Shown: in pieces, positions 20,680 to 31,000 of the stretch
How positions within the stretch are numbered: position 1 is the stretch's first letter
Layout: each line of letters opens with the position of its first letter
DNA from: Ambrosia x helenae
Taxonomy: Eukaryota > Streptophyta > Magnoliopsida > Asterales > Asteraceae
Direction of reading: 5' to 3'
Assembly (NCBI GenBank): GCA_030844895.1
Contig: CM061223.1
Location: forward strand, 29,378,561-29,442,560
Length of the DNA: 64,000 nucleotides
The notes under the pieces: generated by a model
Databases searched by the model: none
Seen by the model: only the letters and a program-made list of their open reading frames with translations
What the model was told of the DNA's origin: nothing
Program-made: the position numbers and the translations under genes

Positions 20680-22842
20680 ACTGGTCTTTAAAAAAAAAAA
20701 AAAAATTTGTCTCATGTTCTTTTCTTGGTCTTTGATTTAAAAATTTGTTCTTTAAATTCTAAATTTTAAGCACAAATTTAGGGGGATGTATCCTAAGAAA
20801 AGATCAAAACAATTTTGGTCTCAAAACGAGAGATGAAATGAACTTTCACAAGTTGGATTAAGGCTGACACACATAAGACGTGTATCGAAACAGTCTGGCT
20901 CTAATGTGATATGTTGGTAGGCTTGGTCCTGAAGGCTTAAATGTTAATGATCTTGTGAAGCACTTAAAGATAAAGACACGACCTTAGTAAGGAACATCAC
21001 TTGGAATCAGGTACAATTTCTATTTGAATGCTTGCGTGATGTCCTGAAGCATAACACTGTGGTCTAGGTCTGAAACCTTTTCTGAAAAACTCGTGTATCT
21101 CCTTTGTTTTGCGTAAGCAAGGACCTGGAGATGCTAGGCAACGAAAGCTTCTGCTGCATCCAGATATATGTTGACCTAGTTTTTCGTTGTCGTGCTTTAG
21201 ATCATCCTTCACCTAAAAAGAGACCTCAGTGTCCAAAGATGTCCTGACTGCTCCTCTGCTGCATCCAGATATATGCTGACCTGGACACAGTCAGGATGTC
21301 ATAAAAGAGACCCTCAAGAGTCCAAAACCCAAAGGCCTTATCATTTGAGAAATCATCTGACTTGTACTTTAATCTAATTCCTTTATTGATCTATTCTTTT
21401 CTTTTCTCAATCCAGTCCCAGTCAAGGTTTCAGAATTCTAGAACAGATACTGTGAAAAATATGCTGTAGGGAAACTGCTTGCATGATAGAGTGTACCACT
21501 AAATATTCTAGGATTTGATTGTGAATTGCTTGAGTGTTTGTATAAACATACCAAAACATGATAAATAATATCACAGATCACTATACGAGAAGGCCTAAGG
21601 AAATAAGTTTAAGTGGACAAATATACTGGCAATTGCTACGACCAACTGGAGTAGATTAGAGTTGATAAGTGTAGCTCGGCCTGAAACACAGTGATTTGAT
21701 CTCGTTTATAAAGTTATTTTTAAGCATTTTATTTAGATATTCTTTTTTGGATTAAGTTAGACCAGTTTACGATCTGATTTGGACCCGGTTACAAAATACA
21801 TCAAAAATTGTTTTGAAATGGGCATTGAGATGTGAGAGGGGCCCACCACACGTTTGGTGGGCCACCTAAATCTTGGGTGAACAAAAAAAAAGGGTGGGGG
21901 GGGAGACGGTTCACATCACATCATCACAAATCAAATTTTTTTTCATTTCTCTCAAACCATCACACACACATCCTCTCCTTGTTCTTCCTCTTTAAACATG
22001 TCATCATCAATGAAATCAAAGAAATCAGGTAAATGATCTTCATTTTGTGTTAATCTGTAATTATATTGGTGGTGAGTTACTTGCAGGGATGGTTGATGCC
22101 TGTTGAATCAAAATTTGGGAGTTCGACGATGACATGAGAGGAGTTCGAAAGGTTCAGTCGGCGGCGCGTGTGCCGCGCGCGCCTAGAAATTCAAGTTCAA
22201 GGTGGCGCGTGACCATCACGTGTCTGTGAGCAAGAGAAAATTACCAAAAAGTCCTTGAACTCCCTTGACAAATGACCATTCTGTCCTTGAACTCCAACCC
22301 TTTTCATGATCACTTTCAAAATTTACCAAATTGCCATCGAACTCAAATGGCAAATGACCATTATGCCCTCGAACTCCCTGGAAAAGACATTGTTGCCCTC
22401 GAACTCCTTGTTTGTACTTGAACTCAGATGAGAAAAGACCAAAAAGCCCTTGAACTTAGAAAGTTTACACGAACTCAAAAGGGAAAAGACATTGCTGCCC
22501 TTGAACTCTCTGTCTTCACTTGAACTCATGCAACAAAGACCAAAAAGCCCTTGAACTCAGAAAGTTTACTTGAACTCAGATGGGAAAAGACCAAAATGTC
22601 CTCGAACTTACTTTTGGTCATCGAACTCAGAGGCCTTTTTACTCAATTAACCCTGAAATCAAATGACAATTTACCAAAATGCCCTCGAACTCCCTTGTGG
22701 AGTTCGAACTCACCTTTTTGGGCCCGTTATCATCTGAAGCCCATCTGAGTTCCTGTTCCAACATTCATTTGGGCTTGTTAATCCATATGATATTTTTATA
22801 TTATTTTAGTTTATTTATTTTCTTATTTAATTTATTTTTTTC
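20680..22842 (+). other. Copia1 pol-ORF3 spacer with internal polypurine tract and conserved motifs
   Basis: No coding sequence is supported. An internal polypurine-like AGGGGGATG at 20780-20788 copies the core of the true 3' tract. GTGATATGTTGGTAGGCTT (20906-20924) recurs with two mismatches in copia2. The motif CTGCTGCATCCAGATATATG plus T/CTGACCT occurs at 21151 and 21256. The second copy lies between TCCTGACTG (21242-21250) and CAGTCAGGA (21288-21296), which can pair. The GAACTC array fills the last 460 bp. Confidence 0.7.
22255..22716 (+). repeat. GAACTC array before copia1 ORF3
   Basis: GAACTC occurs 14 times, mostly as TTGAACTC or TCGAACTC, with two GAACTT variants. Spacing is irregular (about 20-45 bp) and the flanks recur (CCAAAAAGCCC, GGGAAAAGAC). 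GAGTTCGAACTC at 22700-22711 is a perfect palindrome. The motif is the reverse complement of the leader array at 2945-3156, so the two arrays could pair within the same RNA. Confidence 0.85.
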
Positions 22843-22844
22843 AG
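22843..22844 (+). promoter_or_regulatory. Possible 3' splice site before copia1 ORF3
   Basis: A long T-rich tract ends TTTTTTTCAG at 22844, 18 bp before the ORF3 ATG. A subgenomic spliced mRNA would be the simplest way to express an ORF this far from the cap. Copia2 has the same layout (57815). No RNA evidence is available here. Confidence 0.45.
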
Positions 22845-22861
22845 GAAAATCAACTCCTCAC

Positions 22862-25696
22862 ATGCCGACATTTGAAAATAATCATAATGTGGTGTGCTAT
22901 CTCGCTGACCCCCCTGAAGAGTACAAGCAGGAGTTCAAGTCACTGATTGTGGGTCTTAACACGTGTAGGACTGCACATGCTATGCGAGAAAATCCAGTTA
23001 TTTGTTCTGACTGGATTAAAGAGTTTTGGGATAATGCAGATGCCAAGAAGGAAGACAAACTGATTCGTTCTAAAGTTAGAGGAACTGAAGTGACCATTTC
23101 TGAACAGGATATAAGAGATGTGTTGCTTTTTGGTGACTCTCCAAATGATCCTGTCAGCTTCACAAAGGAGAAACTCTGTCCAGTGTTGAGGAATATGGGA
23201 TATGAAGGTGAACTGCTAATACCACCATATTCGAAGAAACTATTTCCAAGTTACTGGAGGCTTCTGGTTCACATGTATTTGGCTAGTCTGGGAGGTAACA
23301 GAAGTGGATTAGATCAGATGGGATTAAAACATGCTTCTGGAGTGGTTGCTCTGATTGAAGATTGGGATTTTAATTACTCAAGATGTGTTTTTGAAGACAT
23401 GATTGTGAATGTGAGAACCCTGAACAAGAATTATTTCTACAAATTTCCTAGATTTGTGCAAATGATTTTGGAGTCCAAGTATCCAAATCTTGAGAAGACT
23501 GTTGCAACCTATGACAAGAAGTGTATGGCTCATCAAATTTTTGGCTTGATAAGACAGATTCGTAAAGATTCAAGGCAGATTTTTTAAGGAAGATTTCCAC
23601 TAGTTAAATTTGGGAAATTCAGTGAAATAGTTGAAGAAGTGTCAGTTCCTCCATCGGCTATAATTGCTGAGGATCATGATGTTCAGATTATTGATCCTCC
23701 ACCAGCTGAACAACTGTCTCCTCCTAAGAAAGTTGACTTGACTGAGGTGGAAAGTGAAGATGATATAGAAAGCGAGGATGAAGAGGAAGTGAGAGATGAC
23801 CAACTGACTACAGGAAATGAAGATGATCAGTTTGAGAACTTTGAGTTTGATGATCTGAATGATGATGAGATAGATGACTTTATTCTTGAGAATGCTGAGA
23901 TAAAGTCTGTGACTGACACTGAAAAGGAGATGGTTGAAGAAGAAATTGTGACTCAAGATGCTGATATTACTACTTCTGCATCAATTATTCCTCAAGCAGA
24001 GGTGTTGTCTAGCATATTAGAAACTGTTCGAGAGGCTGAACAAAGGATTCCTCCATCCATTGTTGCAGCTGAGACAGTTGTTGGTGATGAAGGTGCTGTA
24101 GATATAAGTTCTGATTTACGGCCAAGAAAGCGAAGTAAGAGAGATCCACGGATGAATGTTATTGTTGAAGAGACTGTTCCTGTTGCTGCTGATGACATTG
24201 CTATGACCGATACTGATCTTTCACCTGATATTCCTGCTGGCACTATTAGTTCTTCTATCTCACCAATGATTGCAACAGAGGCTTTCTCTCAATTCATGAG
24301 CAATGCACCTATCACTGGGAAACTTAGCGAGGAAACTGAATCCTCTGGTGCTTCTGGCTCTGGAAAGGTTTTGTTTGACGAAGAAGCCTTTCAGAAAGCT
24401 CAACTGGCTTTTCTTGCAGAAAAAGAACAGGGAAAGAAGGTAGATGTGGAATTTCTGACGACTGATGAAAGAGAGAAAAGTCAAGAAGAGGTTGAGAGTG
24501 ATGATGATGTGTTTGCAGAAGTGGACGTTCACAGATTACAGTCTAAAGTGCTGAAACTGGAGACTGAAAATGTTTGGTTGACAGCTCAGGTGCAGAGCTT
24601 GATGGAGACAGTTACTGAGAAGGAAAAGAAAATTGCTGAATTGGAGACGGGTTTGGGAGATGTTTCAGCAAGATTACTTAATTTGACTCAGAAACTCGAG
24701 AACAAGTTTGGAAAGGAGTTCTCTGAGACATCTTCTTTTGTCGATAAGGTATTGACTCCAGCTGAACGTGAGAGATCAGAGAAAGAGCATGAAAAACACA
24801 TGAAGAAGTATTTTGAAGATCAAGTTCCCAGAGTTAGAGATCGTCGACCTGGAAGTGCATATGTTCTCAAGAATCTAGCTGAACCGTCTATTGATCCAAT
24901 GGAAGAGCATCCTGAGCGATATGTGACGATTACCAGTGATAGATATGATACGTACGGTAATCGAACTGGGATAGAGTGTTGGAGGTATAATGATGATAAA
25001 GGAGTATTTGTGGTTCATAGAAAGAATGGAGCGGTTGAGTATTATGCTTCTACTTCAGCTTTCAACTCCTGGACGAAGATTGACTTGACTGAACTTGCTA
25101 GATCTCCCTTCATCAACCAAACAAGAAATCCAAGGAATAAGATAGGTCTCATGTTTCATAAGAGGATTCAGGAGCAGGCAAAAGTAAATTTCAGAGATAT
25201 GAAGACTGCCAGTTCGCTATTGGTGGAATATAAAGGCGTACGAGGTGCTGATGGAAAGCCTTTTAAGACTGTGCAATGGCCACCGACTGAGAAATTGAAG
25301 ACTATCCCCTTGTCCAAGCCAATGGATAGAGGTTGCTTAAAGGACATGAGATTTTGGGTATATGATCCTACTTCTTCATCTGCTGTGATTGTGTGTGATA
25401 CGGGCGAATTCAGGATTTCTGATGCTAAAGATTTGATGAGTCTGCATTCTGAAGATGTTCGAGTTCTGGCTAGACATCAGATTCAATGCGACCCCACTTA
25501 TGAAGTTTGTGCTAAATCATTCACTAGTGCGGTGGCGCAAGTGGATAGACTGGGGTTGGCCTCTGATAAGAGAGGAAGGGTGGAGACAGAATTGTTTGGA
25601 CCGTATGTCGGTAAATCACCTGAAGAATGGAAGAGGGCAATGAAAGCAAAGAAGAAAGAATCAAAGAAGCGCAGCAAAAGCAGCAAGAAGCGTTAA
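22862..25696 (+). pseudogene. Copia1 ORF3, unknown function, one in-frame stop
   Basis: About 944 codons from ATG 22862 (MPTFENNHN). The N-terminal domain (residues 40-235) has EFWDNADA, a V-x-G-x-E-V-x-I-S-E-Q-D-I-R motif and YKFPRFVQMIL, and resembles copia2 ORF3. An in-frame TAA at 23585-23587 interrupts it; the frame continues in register. An acidic region (23640-23950), a basic RPRKRSKRD stretch and a probable coiled coil (24526-24710) follow. A C-terminal domain runs to about 25620 and a Lys-rich tail (25645-25693) looks like a nuclear signal. I see no signal peptide or membrane segment after the ATG, so an envelope role is unlikely. I recall similar hypothetical proteins in plant genomes, but know no function. 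Confidence 0.8.
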
Positions 25697-25718
25697 AGTA
25701 ATCACAAGTCAACACAAA

Positions 25719-25731
25719 CCTAGGGGGATAT
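25719..25731 (+). other. Copia1 polypurine tract
   Basis: ACCTAGGGGGATA ends at the 3' LTR and is the primer for plus-strand synthesis. It shares AGGGGGAT with the internal copy at 20780. Confidence 0.85.
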
Positions 25732-26071
25732 TGTTGGGCCATGTTATTAGAGGTTTGCGTTTGACTTGGGCTTGATATTATTATTGTTTTAGTTAGTTTT
25801 CGGCCCAAGGGGTCCATGTAACATAACCGCCCTATAATAGTATAAATAGGGGGTTACTTAGTTGTTTTGGGGTTGCTAGTCATTTTTGTTCTCTTTGTTC
25901 ATCTTGTAATCGGCTAGTATTGGTGTACCAGACGTCTCTTAGAAGACGTGTGCACTTGATAATAAAATCATTCTATTCAAAGTCTCTTTCTTGTTCTTCA
26001 CCATTCAATCGATATTCCGCATCCATTGAGTGGTTGGTTTGATACCCGGTAGAAAAGATTCTGGACTTACA
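25732..26071 (+). repeat. Copia1 3' LTR
   Basis: The LTR is 340 bp and differs from the 5' copy at four positions. TATAAATAG is at 25841-25849. It is followed by the target duplication ATTAA and the rest of Helitron B. Confidence 0.95.
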
Positions 26072-27120
26072 ATTAATTAATATATATAAAAGAATTGAAC
26101 ATTGCTGACGTGGCGTGCAATGATGCCTTCAAACTCTCCATGAAACTGCCACGTGGCATCATAATTGAAAATTTTTAGTGTTTTTTAATTATTTACTTTT
26201 TTAATTAAATTGTGTTATTTTAGGAAAAAAGAATTTAAAAATAAATTTAAAATTTTCTCTCTCATATTTCCTCCCATAATTTTTAAACGATTATATCTTT
26301 TATATACGGGATTTCTTAAAGAAAAAAATTACACCAAATTAACGAGTGTTTTATTATCTTTCCAACGAGTGCCATAGTGCTATATAAAAAACGGAGAAAA
26401 AATCGACTATTTTTTGTAGGCTTTCATTCATACAGGAAAAAAACACACAAAGTGTTCATGTTATTCATTAATCATGTTTTTTTCTTTTAAACCAGGTTCT
26501 TATCTACGATGTTGAAAATCATCTCAATCGCCATGTTATCATTGGAATTTTACTAGGTATACTTCATCAAGAGAAGCTAGGAGAAAGAATCGCGTAACAC
26601 TGCAACGCATGGTGTCAGCATATAGCAATGTTATTTTTTATTTATTTAATTACAAGAGTAATAATTATTACTATTAGTATTAGTATTATTAGAATGGTTA
26701 TATTTTTCAACCTCTGGACGCTCCCGGGAAGAATTGATAGTTGCTAGCGTGGCGTTTAATGGTGGCCTCAACCATCTCTTGATTATGCCACGTGGCATAA
26801 TGAGATGCAATGGTTACAACTTCCAACTTAAGTGTTTGTTTAGTTGATTAGGTTAGGATTTAGAATTATAAGAGCCATTAGAATGTGAGAAATTAGAGAG
26901 ATGTGATGGGTCTTTGAATAGTTGCAGTTTACATATGTGATTCTTTAGATTATTACTGATTAGGTTTTAGATTAGGGAATATGAGTTATTACTGATTAGA
27001 ATACTATGAACATGCAATGATTGAGAGATTTTGTGGTTAGTTAACTTGAGCTATTTGCAATAGGTTATCACGTAAAATTAGATTTTTCAACCCCGGGACC
27101 CTTCCGGGGTAATCAGCTAG

Positions 27121-27772
27121 TCTATACATATAATAAACCAAAGCCATTTTAATGACATGACATTCAAAGAGGCATTCTTTTGTTTGAGTGTGCCATGTGT
27201 TATCCCTTGTGACATTGAGATATTTTAGGAAAAAAAGAATTTAAAAACAAAATTGAATTTTTCTCTCGTATCTCTTATGTTTCCTCCCATAATTTTTAAA
27301 CGTTAATATCTTTTATATACGAGATTTTTTAAAGAAAAAAATTACGCCAAATTAACGAGCGTTTTATTATCTTTCCAACGAGTACCATAGTGTTATATAA
27401 AAAACGGAGAAAAAAACGACTATTTTTTTGTAGGATTTTGTTCATACAGGAAAAAAAACACAAAGTGTTCAGGTAAATCATTAATCATGTATAGGCAAGT
27501 CACTAATTATGTTCCAGTAAACATGAATTCTATTTTCAACATGCGTTAGCATTGAAGTTATACATTGTTTTAGGTTAGATATTAATATTAGAGTTATACA
27601 TTGTTTAAGGTTAGGCGTTAACATTGGAGATACATTTTTAATTGTTTTAGGTTATGTGCTACCCGAAGCTTTCCTGCATGTAACTGTAAAGCGCATCATT
27701 CTATTTTATACGTAAGATTAATATGTCAAATTAAATTTCTCAACCCCGGGAGGTTCCCGGGGTATAATCTAG
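27121..27772 (+). mobile_element. Helitron C, non-autonomous
   Basis: The 5' TCTATACATATAATAAACC starts right after the CTAG of Helitron B. The 3' end is a CCCCGGGAGGTTCCCGGGG hairpin plus TATAATCTAG, followed by T. It is 652 bp and shares the family core (ATTATCTTTCCAACGAGTACC, 27367-27387 region). It has a decayed G-box (GCCATGTGTTA). Confidence 0.85.
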
Positions 27773-28024
27773 TATAAACATATCTTGAACGCCCCGTGTC
27801 ATCTCATATTCAAATGTCAGATAAAAAAAAAAAAGTCAAAAATTAACTAGATGTAAATATCTTGCTTCTTGATATAAACTCTTGTAGTAAGTAATACAGT
27901 AAACTAATATTTGCAACTACATTAAAGTTTGGTTTTGGATCAAGCTAAAGCATGAAAAAAACACAAATTTCAATTCTTAAAATTGAATTCTGTCTGCTTC
28001 AGTTTTCCAAATCTTTGGGACTAA
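27773..28024. other. Intergenic or 3' UTR region of the host gene
   Basis: This is AT-rich and lacks repeats that I recognise. The 3' UTR of the minus-strand exchange-factor gene must lie here. No poly(A) signal can be singled out with confidence. Confidence 0.5.
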
Positions 28025-31000
28025 TCATGTTGGAACCTGTGAGACCTGCAGCCAACAGTAATTCAGTACATGCTAAATAACTAAACTTATATATATACAT
28101 ACAGTGAAGTCCATGTAGGTGACCACTTTCACCCCTTTGATTAAATAGGTCTAACAGGTCGACCCACCACCCGTTTGCGACTTCTTTAACCCATTTATTA
28201 CAAACCCAAACCCGTTTAACAAGTTTACAACCCATTTGACTAGTTTAGATAAATGGGTTAAATGGGTTGTGCTAGGGTTACATGATTTTAAGTGTCCGGG
28301 TTAGAGTTGCTGCCTGTGACATGAATAAATATATAAGTCATGTTCTTGGTTTTAAAAAGTTAGAAGCGCACAAAAGCAGCGTCTAAAACCAAGGCGCCAA
28401 GCGCAAAAGCACACCGTTTTCGCACCCAAGGCGCAAATAAGTTTTTTAAATATTTCCTATAGGTTTCTAGCATCATCTTCCCAATATTTAGAGACAAGTA
28501 AGCCTTATATATGTTTTAATATAGAAACTACATACATTTACAACCTGCTGTACAAAAGTATGGGAAATACATAGGGTCAACGTTTTGCCAAGAATCATGC
28601 CTCAGATGTGCTTTTGTTTTTTTTTTAAAAAAAGTGTGATTTATGCTACTAAAAGCGCAGGGGCTTGAGCCTTGTTGCGCCTTGAGCCTAGACGCGCTTT
28701 TTTAAACCAAGGACTCATGTTCAGATTCAATGATTTAAAGTTTAGACAGAAACTCATTACAGCAGGTTCAATGACTTAGCCATGTTGCGCCTAGGCGCAC
28801 TTTTTTTTAAACCAAGGAATTGTGTTCAGGTTCAATGATTTATGGCGACACAATTGATACCCCTAGGCCCTAGCTAAGTCCATGTAGATGTACCTTGTTA
28901 AGCTTTTCAATATAAAGCAAATTCACTTCCTTGCAAAGGCCTTCAACATCAGTTGCATAATCTCTTCTATCTTCTTCCTCCTGTTGTAATTGATGTCTCA
29001 TCCTTTCCAGTGCTCCATTTAATCCACAGAATCCATCAACAATAAGAGGTTCAGCTGACTTCAGCTTCAAAAGATTCTTCACAGCAACAAGTACCTAAAA
29101 TATACCAACACAATTTCTTACATTAGGAGGCGGCATGTGTATACGTGTGAGTTTTAGGGGCAAAGGGTATCTACGTCCATTTATGTATGCAAGCTTCTGC
29201 CAACAATATATGTAATTTTGGGCACGCTAATGTAATGGTTAGGACACTTAGGCCTACAGTTATAATGTATGGACAGTAGAAACTCATTACAACATCCAAT
29301 CAGAACTAAAAGTTAGACACGTTGTAGTATTAGTTAGACGTGCCGCTTTAATCAACAATGCAGCATATATTTAAATAAAAAATACATATCGCAATCTAAC
29401 GCTCAAATTGAAGACTTAAACTCCGGATTTTATGGGGAAAACATTAGAAAAATGGAGCATATAAAATTTATTTAAGATTAGAAATATGATGGAACTAAAT
29501 TTATATGAAAAGTCAAAAATGATGTGTGTAAGGACAACCTTCTCCTGAAGATCCAAATCATCGGACTTTGTCAAATCAAGGACCGGCCTCACCAATGCAC
29601 AACTGCTGAAAAAAGAAGGCTCGGGTTTGCTACTATATTCTAACTGATGTTCAGCCAGATCACCGACAAGTGACACCGATCTCCTGTGTAGTCTAATATC
29701 AGCAGTGGCATTGCTCAAAACACCCTACAAAACACAGTTTAAAGATCGGGTCAGACAAAAACTTAAAAATTTTGTTTTGTCGATCGATCTCCCACCTATA
29801 TTACCTGGACCATTAAATCTCCACCTTCTGAGTAGAACAAATCAATGCCATTCTGGCTGTTTCTAATAACTGATGAAACAGCATACAGTGCTTTTATGGC
29901 TTCCTCTGTGAAACGAGATTTCACCATCATTATTAGCGTCGGCAATGCTCCCAGTTCAAGAACCTAAAATCCCCACACATAACGTGACTGCATTACCAAC
30001 AGTTACCAAGTTGCCAAAAAAACAAATGACCTTCGGGTTACACGAGTAAGAATGAGAAATTTTGTACCTGCTCCTGAACTACAGGATTGTTTTGACTGGC
30101 TTTACCAATAACCCATGCACAAGTGGTCCTTATCCCAGAATCTGAGTTAGTGAGTTGTCTTATAACCACAGCAAGACCTCCCATTTTGTGTAAATCTGCA
30201 AGTCAGTTGAACCGTAAGGTTTTGTATATTGATTTTTTTAGGTAACTGTGTTACAATGGCTCTCAATATAAAGAGATAGATATTACATACAGAAAAGCCA
30301 AAAACACTGAACTATGTGCCCAAAATATCAACCCGCTTAATAACAACTGATTCTGGTATACAATTCATGGCCTTTTTAGTGTTGAAAATGAGGTTTATGG
30401 TTAAGAGTTAAAATACTAGTGGCTAGAGTAGACAGGATGACACAAAAATTAAGAAAGCACATACCGTTGGCATTATCGATTGCCTCAACAAGTACCAGAA
30501 GTTCCTCTAAAGCACGGTGATGGTCTTCCAAGCTCAAAGATGAATTATTCAAATCATCAATCGCAATTTTCATCAACTTTGCATCAGATGGCATTTCTAA
30601 TTTCTCCACCAGTTCCTAAATGTAGAAAAAAAAAAAAAAAAGATTGCCAGCATTTTAGAAAATATCACATAGATTATAGACTTGATGTCTTCTTAATAGT
30701 GCGATTTTTTTAGTAGCTATGTTTTTTTTGTTTGTGGGTATGGGGTGGGAGGTGGATATTTCTTTAGAGTTGGGGGTCTCACTAGACGCAACCTCTCTAT
30801 CCCTTGGGATAGAGGTAAGGCTTACCTACATCTTACCCTCCCCAGAGGCCCAAACCCTGCTGACAGCCTGGCTATGAGTGGGATTCTACTGAGTATGGTT
30901 GTTATTGTTGTATATCAAACAGAACAGAGTGAAGACACTTGCTCAAAATTTATGGTATATCTAGGAAAGAAAACAAATTTGGCCTTATAACATGTGTAGC

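Larger units (their letters stand above)
2275..26071 (+). mobile_element. Copia1: Sirevirus-like Ty1/copia LTR retrotransposon, 23.8 kb
   Basis: It is bounded by 340-bp LTRs (2275-2614 and 25732-26071) with TG...CA ends and a 5-bp duplication ATTAA (2270-2274 and 26072-26076). A primer-binding site follows the 5' LTR and a polypurine tract precedes the 3' LTR. The order is leader array, gag, protease-integrase-RT-RNase H (copia order), a 2.2-kb spacer and a third ORF. The LTRs differ at 4 of 340 positions, all transitions, so insertion was recent. About 10.2 kb of its length is the nested gypsy1. It is not autonomous now: gag is frameshifted and integrase is interrupted. Confidence 0.95.
2267..27120 (+). 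mobile_element. Helitron B, split by copia1
   Basis: The pieces are 2267-2274 and 26077-27120. The 5' end TCTATTAA at 2267 follows the terminal CTAG of Helitron A without a gap. The copia1 target duplication ATTAA lies within it, and the sequence resumes after copia1 with TATATATAAAAG. The 3' end at 27120 is a CCCCGGGACCCTTCCGGGG hairpin plus TAATCAGCTAG. Without copia1 it is about 1.05 kb and non-coding. A fossil 3'-end-like hairpin at 26710-26730, followed by a second GCGTGG start-like region, suggests it was assembled from two older Helitrons. Confidence 0.8.

Noticed and set aside
22679..22861. Signal peptide or membrane segment at the start of copia1 ORF3 (hydrophobic run before residue MPTFENN)
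   Set aside because: The hydrophobic stretch is a translation of the T-rich tract before the acceptor-like CAG at 22844. Copia2 ORF3 has no equivalent. ATG 22862 is the better start.
28870..28893. Stop at 28870 as the end of the exchange-factor gene
   Set aside because: A GT donor at 28893/28894 with a phase-matched acceptor at 28046 gives a short final exon. The longer exon stays possible, but the spliced form is preferred on splice-site quality.
30745..30990. 81-residue coding frame in intron 2
   Set aside because: It overlaps the SINE-like element and lies antisense in an intron of the host gene.
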